64,000 bases of DNA. Source: Vibrio rumoiensis (lineage in GTDB: Bacteria; Pseudomonadota; Gammaproteobacteria; Enterobacterales; Vibrionaceae). The position numbers and the translations under genes were made by a program. A model generated the notes under the pieces. The model did no database searches, was not told the DNA's origin, and saw only the letters and a program-made list of their open reading frames with translations. This document shows, one piece after another, positions 1-10,327 of the stretch (position 1 is the first letter of the stretch; each line of letters starts with the position of its first letter). Location of the stretch: positions 1,550,001 to 1,614,000 of the forward strand of contig NZ_AP018685.1 of assembly GCF_002218045.2 (NCBI RefSeq), given 5' to 3'.

Positions 1-813
1 AAAATTCTGAGTTCCGGTTTCATAACGGCCCGGACCAATATTCGTCGCTGGCTCCACTTTATATGGCTCTAACCTATGTAACCACTGTGGATGAACATAC
101 ATCATACCGATATGTGGACCGAAAAACTTATACGCAGAACACACCAAAAAGTCACAGCGTAACGACTGTACATCGATTAAATGATGAGGTGCGTAATGAA
201 CCGCATCAACAAACACTTGCGCCCCTACCTCATAAGCCTTATCAACCACCCGTTTGACATCAACAATGGTGCCTGTTGTATTCGAAGCATACGTCAGCGC
301 AATCAAGCGTGTTTTTTCACTAATCAAGGCCTCTAGTTGCGAATAATCGAGATCACAAGTATTTGGGTTTACATCAATTTGATGTACTAGGCAGCCTTTA
401 TCTTTAGCCGCCTGTTGCCAAGAAGAAACATTGGCATAATGATCTAGCCGAGTGACGATAATCTCATCACCCGCTTGCCAGTCTTTTGCAAGCGTCCGGC
501 TGAATGAGAAAGTCAAACTGCTCATATTGGCGCCAAACACAATATTTTCTGGAAGCTCTGCATTTAATAAATTAGCCGCATAATATCGAGCTTTATTCAT
601 TAAATCGGTCGTCAGATGGCTAGAAAAAAAGGCGCCACCAAGGTTTGAATTGTAACGCCCTAAATAATCTTGCATCGCTTGTATAGTGCGGTAAGCCACT
701 TGAGAGCCACCAGGGCCATCAAAGAAAATCACTGGCTTGCCTTGATGTTGTTGCTGCAATGCAGGGAAGTCTTGCCGTAAAGCATCAACATCGAAACGTT
801 TAATTTTTGGCAT
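1..813 (-). CDS. Class V PLP aminotransferase, cysteine desulfurase-like (VC1184 type), C-terminus outside window
   Basis: The first 271 residues of a fold-type I PLP enzyme are visible; the gene runs off the window at base 1. I see an FDGPGGSQV substrate/cofactor loop near residue 30, the VDAVHYAPH segment holding the PLP-ring aspartate, and CSAYKFFGPH with the Schiff-base lysine. An ETGT motif typical of this subfamily is at the cut. The start ATG at 813 has a strong AAGGAGG site and overlaps the end of the upstream oxygenase gene by 14 bp, so translation is probably coupled. The family resembles cysteine desulfurases, but the usual sulfur-carrying cysteine loop would lie in the missing part. 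Substrate unknown. Confidence 0.85.
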   Translation of the reverse strand, partial: MPKIKRFDVDALRQDFPALQQQHQGKPVIFFDGPGGSQVAYRTIQAMQDYLGRYNSNLGGAFFSSHLTTDLMNKARYYAANLLNAELPENIVFGANMSSLTFSFSRTLAKDWQAGDEIIVTRLDHYANVSSWQQAAKDKGCLVHQIDVNPNTCDLDYSQLEALISEKTRLIALTYASNTTGTIVDVKRVVDKAYEVGAQVFVDAVHYAPHHLIDVQSLRCDFLVCSAYKFFGPHIGMMYVHPQWLHRLEPYKVEPATNIGPGRYETGTQNF

Positions 814-1465
814 CACGCCCCTCCTTAGCGGTTAGCACCATCACATCCATATAGCCCTCTTGCTTTGGGTCTATCGCTCGAATCGGTTGGGCGTTATGCC
901 AAAGTCGATGATCATCTAGCATAGCCATTTCACCATCATCGAGTACTTTACGGAAAAATGGCGCTTCATGATCATGATTATAAAGCATAATTTCACCCCC
1001 CACGACATTGTGCCGCGCGATGCCAATAATCGCGATATGATCAAACCCATCCTGATGAACCCCTTCTGGTGCAACAGGCGTTTCATCCATAAGCGTAGCC
1101 ACCCTCATTTGATGAATTTCTATTTCTTGACCATTCGGTAAATGGTTTGCTTGGATGAAGTGCCAACACATCGATTTCAACGATGAGCTATTTAATACAT
1201 TCAACTCCATTGGTTCGAAATGTCGTACAATATCACCTTGAAAATGGTTAATATCACTGGTTTGAACAAAATCATGTTTATCGCTAGGTTTTACTTCACC
1301 ATCAATAAAATAGATCACAGAATAACGGCGTAAACGATATTGCCCATCGGCATGATTCGTATGGGGAAGTGTTGAAAAGCTATCTAAAATAGGGGCTAAA
1401 GCGTCACCACCTAATTGAACGAGTTGAAGCTCATTTTGTGGCCTATCTATGACTACATCACTCAT
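800..1465 (-). CDS. 2-oxoglutarate/Fe(II) dioxygenase family protein (amino-acid hydroxylase-like)
   Basis: This 221-residue protein has the look of the 2OG-Fe dioxygenase family that includes bacterial L-isoleucine hydroxylase (PF10014). HQDGFD at about residues 138-143 supplies the HxD iron ligands, and WHNAQPIRA near residue 190 supplies the distal histidine and the 2-oxoglutarate-binding arginine. The start has GAGAGG upstream of ATG. It is the first gene of a two-gene unit with the PLP enzyme downstream, suggesting sequential chemistry on one amino acid or peptide. The substrate cannot be read from sequence. It is divergent from trxB. Confidence 0.75.
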   Translation of the reverse strand: MSDVVIDRPQNELQLVQLGGDALAPILDSFSTLPHTNHADGQYRLRRYSVIYFIDGEVKPSDKHDFVQTSDINHFQGDIVRHFEPMELNVLNSSSLKSMCWHFIQANHLPNGQEIEIHQMRVATLMDETPVAPEGVHQDGFDHIAIIGIARHNVVGGEIMLYNHDHEAPFFRKVLDDGEMAMLDDHRLWHNAQPIRAIDPKQEGYMDVMVLTAKEGRDAKN

Positions 1466-1633
1466 ACCAACCTCTCAATATAACTATGTCTTATCAGTTA
1501 TAAGTGTTGGTCATTAAACTGGCCAAATCAAATTGAGCAGTTAAATATAAAACTAAACTCTGCATCAATAGTTGATAACAGACAGTTAAGTACCACAGTG
1601 CAGCATTTAATACTGCCAAATGACGAAAAATAA

Positions 1634-2725
<1,092 letters not shown>

Positions 2726-2732
2726 TGTCAAC

Positions 2733-2760
2733 AAAGAGGGTATGATGCCCTCTTTTCTTT
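2733..2760 (+). terminator. Intrinsic terminator after trxB
   Basis: An AAAGAGGG / CCCTCTTT stem with a 7-nt loop is followed by a T-rich tract. It lies 8 bases after the trxB stop codon. Confidence 0.8.
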
Positions 2761-2969
2761 TCGTCATAAGCACTTATTCAGTACAAGCTAAACAATCGCT
2801 GATAGAATACGTCAGCCTCATTTTAAGGCTGAACTAACACGGACTAATTTTGTCATATTACCGCCATGCCTATTCGGTATTACTCTCGAATCTCTAATAC
2901 TTATGGTGATGGCCTGTTTTTTGGATGCAATCCTGCCCTTTTTCACCCCCTGATGGGAATGAGTCTTAC

Positions 2970-4754
2970 ATGGATAAACAAGAAAGACGTCATTTAACTA
3001 AATGGCTTAAGCAGCAAGGTAAACTTGCAAAAAAATGGTTATTAATAACGATAGGATTAGGTGTACTTTCTACCTTGTTTCTACTCGGTCAAGCCGCATT
3101 CTTAGCCTCTATTCTGCATAACATCATCATAGAGCATGTCGATAAACATCAACTCGTCAGTTCCTTCATTGGTTTAGCCGTCATGATCGCAGGTCGTGCA
3201 TTATGTACGTGGGGTCGTGAGATAGCAGGCTATCGCTGTGGCGAAGCAGTACGGCTTTATATTCGTCAGCAAATTTTAGATAAGCTGCGCGATCTAGGTC
3301 CTGCCTACATTAAAGGCAAGCCTGCGGGTACTTGGGCAGCATTACTGCTTGAGCAAGTTGAAGAGATGCAAGACTTCTTCTCTCGCTACTTGCCGCAAAT
3401 GTCACTTGCCGTATTCATCCCGTTTTTGATCTTAGTGGTGGTATTTCCAACCAACTGGGCGGCAGGTTTGATTTTCCTTATCACTGCCCCATTGGTGCCA
3501 TTGTTCATGGCATTAGTGGGCATGAAAGCAGCCGATGCCAATAAAAAGAACTTTAAAGCATTACAACGCTTATCTGGTCATTTTTATGATCGCTTGCAAT
3601 CGATGACAACCATTCGTTTATTCCATCGCGCAGAAGCGGAAACTGAATTATTACGCGGCGCTTCAGAAGTACTGCGTAAAAGCACAATGGATGTTTTACG
3701 CATTGCCTTTTTATCTTCGGCAGTTCTTGAATTCTTTACTTCGATTTCTATTGCGATTACTGCGGTGTATTTTGGCTTTAGCTACATTGGCGAGCTTAAC
3801 TTTGGCTACTACGGCGCAGGTATTACCTTATTTACCGGGTTATTCGTTCTCGTATTAGAGCCAGAGTTTTACCAACCGTTACGAGACTTAGGTACGTTTT
3901 ACCATGCCAAAGCTCAAGCTCTCGGCGCGGCGGAAAGTATTGTTGAATTTTTAGAAGCGGATGTTGAAGCGGCAAAATCAGGTACGACACCTTTAACGAC
4001 CCCAGAAACCATTGTGATTACCGCCCATGATTTAGAAGTGTATAGCCCAGAGAAAACCAAACTGGTTGGTCCTATTTCTTTCACTTTAGATGCCAATCAA
4101 ACTACAGCGTTAGTTGGCCCAAGTGGCGCAGGTAAAACCAGTTTAATCAATGCGATTCTAGGCTTTTTACCCTATTCCGGTTCTTTGCAGATCAATGGCA
4201 TTGAAGTGAAGGAACTCGACTTAAAACAATGGCGCAGCAATATCAGTTGGGTTGGTCAAAACCCACTACTGGTCAACGGCAGCATTTATGACAACGTAGT
4301 CCTTGGACAACAAAACATTTCTCAAGAAGAAGTCACCAAAGCATTACAAGATGCCTTTGCTGATGAGTTTGTACAAAGCCATGGTTTGGATTATCACATT
4401 AGCGATCGTTCAGGTGGCCTTTCTGTTGGACAAGCCCAGCGTTTAGCACTCGCTCGTGCCATGCTGCAAAATGGTCAGTTCTGGCTTTTAGATGAACCCA
4501 CTGCCAGTTTAGATGCACACAGTGAAAAGTTAGTCGCGAAAGCATTAGCGGATAATACCATTGGCAAAACCACATTGATGGTGACTCACCAATTAGATCA
4601 CTTAAAGCAAGTTGAAAATATCTTAGTGATGAATGCCGGCCAAATTGTTCAATCAGGGCAATATGATGCCATTAAAGATTCAGGTTTATTTGCTCAAATG
4701 TTGTCTTCAAAAGTTGAAATCGACAACGAGAATAAGGGGAATTTAGATGCGTGA
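2970..4754 (+). CDS. cydD: Heterodimeric ABC exporter subunit CydD (cysteine/glutathione, cytochrome bd assembly)
   Basis: This is an ABC half-transporter of 594 residues; with CydC it exports cysteine and glutathione to the periplasm and is needed for cytochrome bd maturation. The N-terminal half holds six predicted membrane helices. The C-terminal half shows Walker A GPSGAGKTS, the CydD-type signature LSVGQAQR and Walker B FWLLDEPTAS. The ATG at 2970 (MDKQERRH) gives the E. coli-like length; an in-frame ATG at 2925 would add 15 unlikely residues. Its end overlaps cydC by 8 bp, indicating translational coupling. Confidence 0.95.
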   Translation: MDKQERRHLTKWLKQQGKLAKKWLLITIGLGVLSTLFLLGQAAFLASILHNIIIEHVDKHQLVSSFIGLAVMIAGRALCTWGREIAGYRCGEAVRLYIRQQILDKLRDLGPAYIKGKPAGTWAALLLEQVEEMQDFFSRYLPQMSLAVFIPFLILVVVFPTNWAAGLIFLITAPLVPLFMALVGMKAADANKKNFKALQRLSGHFYDRLQSMTTIRLFHRAEAETELLRGASEVLRKSTMDVLRIAFLSSAVLEFFTSISIAITAVYFGFSYIGELNFGYYGAGITLFTGLFVLVLEPEFYQPLRDLGTFYHAKAQALGAAESIVEFLEADVEAAKSGTTPLTTPETIVITAHDLEVYSPEKTKLVGPISFTLDANQTTALVGPSGAGKTSLINAILGFLPYSGSLQINGIEVKELDLKQWRSNISWVGQNPLLVNGSIYDNVVLGQQNISQEEVTKALQDAFADEFVQSHGLDYHISDRSGGLSVGQAQRLALARAMLQNGQFWLLDEPTASLDAHSEKLVAKALADNTIGKTTLMVTHQLDHLKQVENILVMNAGQIVQSGQYDAIKDSGLFAQMLSSKVEIDNENKGNLDA

Positions 4755-6468
4755 GTTAGCACCTTATCTCAAACTGTATAAAAAGCATTGGTTTAGCCTA
4801 TCACTGGGGATGTTCCTCGCTTTTGCAACACTCGTCACCTCAATAGGCTTATTAACACTTTCGGGTTGGTTTCTTTCTGCTGCCGCGGTAGCCGGTTTAA
4901 CCATCGCACGTGAAACCTTCAACTACATGCTCCCTGGTGGTGGTGTTCGTGGTTTTGCTATGGCGAGAACCGCAGGACGTTGGGGAGAGCGTGTAGTCAG
5001 CCATGATGCAACATTCAAATTATTAGCCGACCTACGCATCTTCTTCTTTAAAAAATTAACACCGCTGATCCCTGGGCGTTTATCAAAACTGCGTGATGCG
5101 GATCTACTCAACCGTCTTGTGGCGGATGTCGATGCGATGGATCACGTGTATTTGCGTTTAGTGAGCCCAATTATTGTCGGTGTTTTTGGTATTGCTTCCT
5201 TAACCATTTTCATTGCTTGGTTTGATTTAGCCATAGGTTTAACACTTGGGGCGATTCTACTGACCTTATTATTGTTGTGGCCGATCATTTTCTACAAACT
5301 AGGCAAGCACAATGGTGAAACGCTAACCCAAAATAAAGCGAAACTACGTATTGCGACCCTAGATTGGGTACAAGGCCACAGTGAGTTAGTGCTATTTGGT
5401 GCAGAACCTAAATACCGTGAAGCCATCAGTACGCATCAAGACTCACTGATTCAAAATCAATTTAAAAACGCTCACTACACGGGTTTGGCAAGCGCCCTAC
5501 TTCTATTGGCAAATGGTTGGAGCCTAGTGCTTATCATTTGGATGGCAGCTGACGGTATAAATGGTCAACCTCCGGGCCCTATGGTCGCGATGATGGCCTT
5601 TGCAACCATGGCCAGTTTTGAACTGTTAATGCCAATTGCAGGCGCCTTCCAATACTTAGGGCAAACCTTAGAATCCGCGCGCAGACTGAATGAAGTGCTG
5701 TCAGCGACACCCGATGTTGTATTTACGGAATCTGGTACAGAGACCAGCCAAAATTATGATATTCAACTAAGTAATGTGAATTATCGTTACCATGGCAGTG
5801 ATCACGACGCACTTAAATCAGTGTCGCTAAATTTAAACGCGGGTCAGAAACTGGCCATTGTTGGCCAAACGGGCTCAGGGAAATCCACCCTATTGCAATT
5901 ACTCACTCGACAGTTTGATGTCACTTCTGGTGAATTACGACTTGGTGGCAGTTCTATCGATCAATGGACAGAAAAAGGCTTACGACAAAGCATTTCAGTC
6001 GTCAGTCAACGTGTTGATATCCTTAACGGTACATTGAAAGACAACTTACAACTGGCGAAACCTGATGCTTCTGATGAAGAAATGAAGCAAATTTTAGCAG
6101 AGGTAGGTCTTGCTCACCTTAATGAGAACATGGGTTTAGATGCTTGGCTAGGTGATGGTGGTCGTCAGTTATCCGGTGGTGAAAAACGTCGTATTGGTAT
6201 CGCACGTGCAGTACTACACGACGCTCCAATTATGCTGTTAGATGAGCCAACCGAAGGCTTAGACAAACAAACTGAAAACCAAATCATGCAACTATTAAGC
6301 AAACATACCATCGATAAAACCGTGGTATTTGTTACCCATCGCTTAGTTGGTTTAGAAAAAATGGATATGATTTGTCTGATGGAACAAGGCGAGATTGTAG
6401 AACAAGGCAACCATAGTGAACTACTGGCACAAAATGGCTTGTATCATCGTTTACACCAACGTCTATAA
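4747..6468 (+). CDS. cydC: Heterodimeric ABC exporter subunit CydC
   Basis: The partner of CydD is 573 residues, the same length as E. coli CydC. An N-terminal transmembrane domain is followed by a nucleotide-binding domain with GQTGSGKST (Walker A), LSGGEKRR (signature) and IMLLDEPTEG (Walker B). AGGGGAATTTAG within the end of cydD acts as its ribosome-binding region. A strong terminator follows 28 bases after the stop, so cydDC looks like a complete two-gene operon. Confidence 0.95.
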   Translation: MRELAPYLKLYKKHWFSLSLGMFLAFATLVTSIGLLTLSGWFLSAAAVAGLTIARETFNYMLPGGGVRGFAMARTAGRWGERVVSHDATFKLLADLRIFFFKKLTPLIPGRLSKLRDADLLNRLVADVDAMDHVYLRLVSPIIVGVFGIASLTIFIAWFDLAIGLTLGAILLTLLLLWPIIFYKLGKHNGETLTQNKAKLRIATLDWVQGHSELVLFGAEPKYREAISTHQDSLIQNQFKNAHYTGLASALLLLANGWSLVLIIWMAADGINGQPPGPMVAMMAFATMASFELLMPIAGAFQYLGQTLESARRLNEVLSATPDVVFTESGTETSQNYDIQLSNVNYRYHGSDHDALKSVSLNLNAGQKLAIVGQTGSGKSTLLQLLTRQFDVTSGELRLGGSSIDQWTEKGLRQSISVVSQRVDILNGTLKDNLQLAKPDASDEEMKQILAEVGLAHLNENMGLDAWLGDGGRQLSGGEKRRIGIARAVLHDAPIMLLDEPTEGLDKQTENQIMQLLSKHTIDKTVVFVTHRLVGLEKMDMICLMEQGEIVEQGNHSELLAQNGLYHRLHQRL

Positions 6469-6496
6469 ATAGACGAGCAACATAACCATACAAACA

Positions 6497-6531
6497 AAAC
6501 CGCCAAGCTGAATACAACTTGGCGGTTTTAT
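6497..6531 (+). terminator. Intrinsic terminator after cydDC
   Basis: An 11-bp perfect stem (AAACCGCCAAG / CTTGGCGGTTT) with a 10-nt loop and short T tract. Its T tract runs straight into the terminal repeat of the adjacent palindromic element. Confidence 0.85.
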
Positions 6532-6699
6532 ACCCAAGTGACTTCAAGATGCAGAATTCAGAGCTATCATCCAAACCTTTAGGCAAGGAAGATTGGCGAA
6601 GGTATGTAGGCACCTTTCAAACCAATCTGACGCGGCCTTCCTCTTATAAAAAAGAGGAGGTTTGAATGAAGCTCCCGGAGGGCAAGTTACTTGGGTATA
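6529..6699. repeat. MITE-like palindromic element, family A (TATACCC ends)
   Basis: A 171-bp non-coding element is bounded by 16-bp inverted repeats that differ at one base: TATACCCAAGTGACTT on the left, and the complement of AAGTTACTTGGGTATA on the right. Inside is a second hairpin (CCTCTT / AAGAGG, about 6640-6660). Elements with such ends are common between Vibrio genes. A shorter relative seems to lie at 25830-25888. No open frame with a ribosome-binding site is inside. Confidence 0.65.
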
Positions 6700-6721
6700 T
6701 TATTGGTAAATCAATCTAGCG

Positions 6722-7804
6722 CTATTTATTTTCAGCTTCAAATTCCTTCATGAAATCAACCAAAGCTTGCACACCTTCTAATGGCATTGCGTTGTAAATA
6801 GACGCTCGCATACCACCTACCGCTCTATGCCCTTTCAATGCTTGTAATCCACGCGCTTCTGCTTGCTCAAGGAATAATCCATCTAGCTCAGGTTTCGCCA
6901 ATTGAAATGGCACGTTCATTAACGAACGGTTATTGGCATGGACATTGTTACGATAAAAATCAGACTCATCAATGCACTGATACAATAACGCAGCCTTCTC
7001 GCGGTTCACTTTTTCCATCGCCGCAACACCGCCGTTAGCTTTCAACCACTTAAACACTAGCCCAGATAAATACCAAGCATACGTCGGTGGCGTATTAAAC
7101 ATCGATTCTTTTTCAAACAGTACTTTGTAATTAAGAATGCTTGGTAATTCATTACATGCAAGATCCAACAAATCATCACGTACAATCACAATGCACAAAC
7201 CAGCGGGGCCAATGTTCTTTTGAGCACCCGCATAGATTACGCCATATTTAGACACATCAATTTCACGCGATAAAATCGTCGAAGACATATCGGCAACAAT
7301 TGGCTTATCCGTATTTGGCAAATCATTAATTTCAATCCCATCAATGGTTTCATTCGGACAAAAATGGACATAAGCGGCTTGCTCTGAAATTGGCCAATCT
7401 GAGGCTGGAATAATCGCAGTTTTACCGTCAATTTCGGTCATCGCCTTGATCACATTTGGCTGACAATACTTTTGAGCTTCATCAACCGCACTTGCAGCCC
7501 AATACCCACCATCGATGTAATCTGCCGTTGTCGCCTCTCCCAGTAAGTTCATTGGAATAGCGGCAAACTGAGCGCGTGCACCACCTTGGCAGAAAAGGAC
7601 TTTATAGTTATCAGGAATAGAAAGTAAATCACGCAGATCTTGTTCTGCATCCGCAGCAACTTTCAAAAAAGGTTTACTACGATGACTGATTTCCATAACG
7701 GATGTGCCTAAACCATTCCAATCTAAAAACTCTTTTTGAGCTTGTTGCATAACGGCTTTAGGAAGGCTTGCTGGGCCAGCACTGAAGTTATAGATAGGTT
7801 CCAT
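6722..7804 (-). CDS. serC: Phosphoserine aminotransferase
   Basis: This 360-residue PLP enzyme converts 3-phosphohydroxypyruvate to phosphoserine (serine synthesis) and also acts in the DXP-dependent pyridoxal pathway. The N-terminus [11 protein letters not shown] is diagnostic. GGARAQF near residue 75 binds phosphate, and [12 protein letters not shown] holds the PLP lysine. [14 protein letters not shown] near the C-terminus is the conserved substrate-binding segment. Full family length. It appears monocistronic, with 188 bases separating it from the gene upstream. Confidence 0.97.
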   Translation of the reverse strand: MEPIYNFSAGPASLPKAVMQQAQKEFLDWNGLGTSVMEISHRSKPFLKVAADAEQDLRDLLSIPDNYKVLFCQGGARAQFAAIPMNLLGEATTADYIDGGYWAASAVDEAQKYCQPNVIKAMTEIDGKTAIIPASDWPISEQAAYVHFCPNETIDGIEINDLPNTDKPIVADMSSTILSREIDVSKYGVIYAGAQKNIGPAGLCIVIVRDDLLDLACNELPSILNYKVLFEKESMFNTPPTYAWYLSGLVFKWLKANGGVAAMEKVNREKAALLYQCIDESDFYRNNVHANNRSLMNVPFQLAKPELDGLFLEQAEARGLQALKGHRAVGGMRASIYNAMPLEGVQALVDFMKEFEAENK

Positions 7805-7911
7805 GATGAATTTTGCTCCTGCGTAAATGACGAATAAATAAGGTGAAGAAATTACCTACAGTAATACCATTTTTTACCGAATTGAGAAAAGCCATTTTTC
7901 TTCAAACATAA

Positions 7912-7941
7912 AAAAAGAGGCCATATTGGCCCCTTTAATTC
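7912..7941 (-). terminator. Terminator for the DUF945 gene
   Basis: Read on the minus strand, an AAAGGGGCCA / TGGCCTCTTT stem with one mismatch is followed by a run of seven T. It lies about 50 bases past the stop of the DUF945 gene. Confidence 0.7.
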
Positions 7942-7992
7942 CGAAACACCTATTTCATCGATAAAAAACAGGTGCAAATCTCGCGATGTCAC

Positions 7993-9255
7993 TTACAAAA
8001 ACAGCGGCGCAAGTACAACAAATAGTGGAAGAGTTTTACCACCTTTAAACTCAATATTACCGCCTTTAATGTCACCATTAATATGATAACCATCCGCTTG
8101 TTTTTCCATGATGCCTTGCTGAATTAAATCATCTAGGCCCGATTGAATAAATGGAAATTTGGTCACCATTTCATTTGAAATAAAGGCATTTGCACCACCG
8201 TCAATCGACGAAATGATTTTCATCGGATTCTTAGTGATCTTGTTATCACCTTTAGGGAAATTTAATACCCAATCACTATTAAACTTACCTTCACCAATCG
8301 ACGCTTTCATTTCATTAAGAGAAATACTAAAGCCTTTCTCAAATAATGTATCCACCGAGCCCATCAGTGTTTTGATGTCTTCATTATTTAAAGCTTGGCC
8401 TTTATCTTGGTACACACTTAAGAATTGAGAAAAAGCCTGCATATCCAGATTGCTAAATGACGCCTCAACACCTAAATCAGTTAAAGTATCATTCGCCAAA
8501 TCCACACTATCAACCGACACTTTATGATGGCTAGTAAAAGTGGTTGCCGATGCATTTTCTTCAGTACTAAATTCATACTCAAACTGATGAACATCAACAA
8601 TGCTTTCACCTTGAGCATCAATCAGATTGGTGCCACCTAGAGACATTTTTTGACTACCTAACCAAAAACCATCTTTTTTCTGCCCATCACCTGAACCACT
8701 GATGGAGTCAACAATTAATGATTCGCCATTACTAAAGTGACCATTAAAACCGTCGAGTGTATAGTCAAATTTCACTTGGCCATCACGATTAATATCCGCA
8801 TTCAGTTTCGCTGGAGAAAACTCAAGTTGAGAGCTCGCATCATTCGCAAAATTAAAGGCCATCTTTTTACTGGTTACATCAAGTGAAGTGGAACCAGTAA
8901 GGTAAGTAACAGAATGGATATCGACTGGTAACGCAGCGTAATCATCCGCTTTCGTGTCTGTAGAAATACTCACTAAACCATGACTAATATAATGATTAAG
9001 TGAAAACTCTGTTGGTAAGCCATCCAGTTCTAGTTGTTGCTTTAATGCTGGGTCGACCACCGTAACTTTCGTTTGAGCCGTTGAACTTAAGTAGCCTCGC
9101 TCATAACTCACAAGCTCAACACTGACTTCTTTTTTATCTAATTTGCTTACCGTCTCTTGAATCGTTGTTTGTGCAAATTGCCCAACAGCTAACGGCCAAC
9201 ACGCCGCCAATAAAACCGCACCACCAATGGCAGCGAACTTCTTTACATTATTCAT
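7993..9255 (-). CDS. DUF945 (YdgA-like) envelope protein
   Basis: This 420-residue protein has a hydrophobic N-terminus (MNNVKKFAAIGGAVLLAACW) that reads as a signal peptide or signal anchor. A long beta-rich, low-cysteine body typical of the YdgA/DUF945 family follows. The family is periplasmic or inner-membrane tethered and of unclear function. An in-frame ATG 15 bases earlier exists, but AAGGA sits correctly before the ATG at 9255. An AAC motif in the leader resembles a lipobox but lacks the usual leucine at -3, so lipidation is uncertain. Its own terminator lies downstream. Confidence 0.7.
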   Translation of the reverse strand: MNNVKKFAAIGGAVLLAACWPLAVGQFAQTTIQETVSKLDKKEVSVELVSYERGYLSSTAQTKVTVVDPALKQQLELDGLPTEFSLNHYISHGLVSISTDTKADDYAALPVDIHSVTYLTGSTSLDVTSKKMAFNFANDASSQLEFSPAKLNADINRDGQVKFDYTLDGFNGHFSNGESLIVDSISGSGDGQKKDGFWLGSQKMSLGGTNLIDAQGESIVDVHQFEYEFSTEENASATTFTSHHKVSVDSVDLANDTLTDLGVEASFSNLDMQAFSQFLSVYQDKGQALNNEDIKTLMGSVDTLFEKGFSISLNEMKASIGEGKFNSDWVLNFPKGDNKITKNPMKIISSIDGGANAFISNEMVTKFPFIQSGLDDLIQQGIMEKQADGYHINGDIKGGNIEFKGGKTLPLFVVLAPLFL

Positions 9256-9628
9256 TTTAATCCTTGGCAAATAAAAGACAGTCTATCGCAAATTCATTTT
9301 CTATGTCATTCAAAAACAAGCTAGATAGCATTCACAGCTTATTATTTTATGATTAATAATCTCCATTAATACTTAAGGCCATTATATTTGCCTGAATTTT
9401 ACATTAACTCTCTCTTTGTCAATTTACATCTGTCGCTGCTTCTGACAAAATCGGTGCCATACAGCAAAACAAACCTAAGTAACATGCGGTTACTGCCTAG
9501 CTTAAAGAATATAAGCTTTCTCCTATTTCGAGATAGCGATGCTTTCACTATCAAGTCTGGGGCAGTTACTACTTGTATACACATTAATTTGCTACTTTCA
9601 CGATTGAATAAGAAAAGGGTTTTCTTTC
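9256..9628. other. Divergent intergenic region, DUF945 gene / outer-membrane protein gene
   Basis: These 373 bases lie between two divergently read genes and must hold both promoters. Overlapping short open frames on both strands (about 9388-9699) lack ribosome-binding sites and protein-like composition, so I do not call them. No known operator or RNA motif was recognised. Confidence 0.5.
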
Positions 9629-10183
9629 ATGCGCAAGTCACTGATTCTTTCTGGGCTACTACTGGTGTCTGGTACTACTTTTGCCGCAAGCGATACTAGC
9701 TCTGCAAACATGAGCAACTTTAATTACGATTACATCGACGCTCGAATTGGCTTTAGTCCAATGACTTTTGGTTCTGAAATCAGCAAGTCAATTCACCCTA
9801 ATGCACACGCCATTGCATCTATAGATTCAGAGTTTGATAGTGATTATGACCTTTCTGCAGGTTTAGGATTTCACGCCCCAGTCAATAACTGGGCTGATAT
9901 TACTGGTGAAATGTTATTTAAATTGGTTGATGACCGACACAAGTTCGATAATGATCCAGGTATGGAAGTCAACCTAGGTGTAAGACAATGGCTTGGACCA
10001 CAATTTGAAATTGGCGGTCAAGTGGGTTACTACAAGATCAACAACCATGCTGATACCGATGACGTTTACGGTTCTATCTCAGGTCGCTTCCATGCAACTG
10101 AACTCTTTTCTATTGGGTTAGAAGGTAAGCTAAATTATATTTATGGCGATCAAGTGATGGTCACCGCTCGCTTTAATTACTAA
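9629..10183 (+). CDS. Outer-membrane beta-barrel protein
   Basis: This 184-residue protein has a clear Sec signal peptide (cleavage after TTFAA, about residue 20) and alternating amphipathic strands. It ends in aromatic residues (ARFNY), the usual signal for outer-membrane barrel insertion. The size suggests an eight-stranded barrel. AAAAGGG precedes the ATG at 9629. It sits between a DUF945 gene and tfoX, facing tfoX across a shared terminator. Ligand or role cannot be read from the sequence. Confidence 0.65.
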   Translation: MRKSLILSGLLLVSGTTFAASDTSSANMSNFNYDYIDARIGFSPMTFGSEISKSIHPNAHAIASIDSEFDSDYDLSAGLGFHAPVNNWADITGEMLFKLVDDRHKFDNDPGMEVNLGVRQWLGPQFEIGGQVGYYKINNHADTDDVYGSISGRFHATELFSIGLEGKLNYIYGDQVMVTARFNY

Positions 10184-10260
10184 TTAAAAGTGAACTACAG
10201 ATAACGACAATCGTCGAATACTTTCGTAGCTAACGGCATATAGAGTAAGTATCAAATTAA

Positions 10261-10288
10261 AAAGCCTCGCACAAATTGCGAGGCTTTC
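10261..10288. terminator. Bidirectional terminator between outer-membrane protein gene and tfoX
   Basis: A perfect 10-bp stem (AAAGCCTCGC / GCGAGGCTTT) with a 7-nt loop lies between two convergent genes and has T-rich flanks on both strands. Confidence 0.85.
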
Positions 10289-10327
10289 GACTATTTACAC
10301 GCTTCTATTAAGGTAATAATAGAGGAT

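Noticed and set aside
9388..9699. 103-codon frame before the outer-membrane protein gene
   Set aside because: It overlaps the better supported gene at 9629 with a signal peptide and ribosome-binding site.
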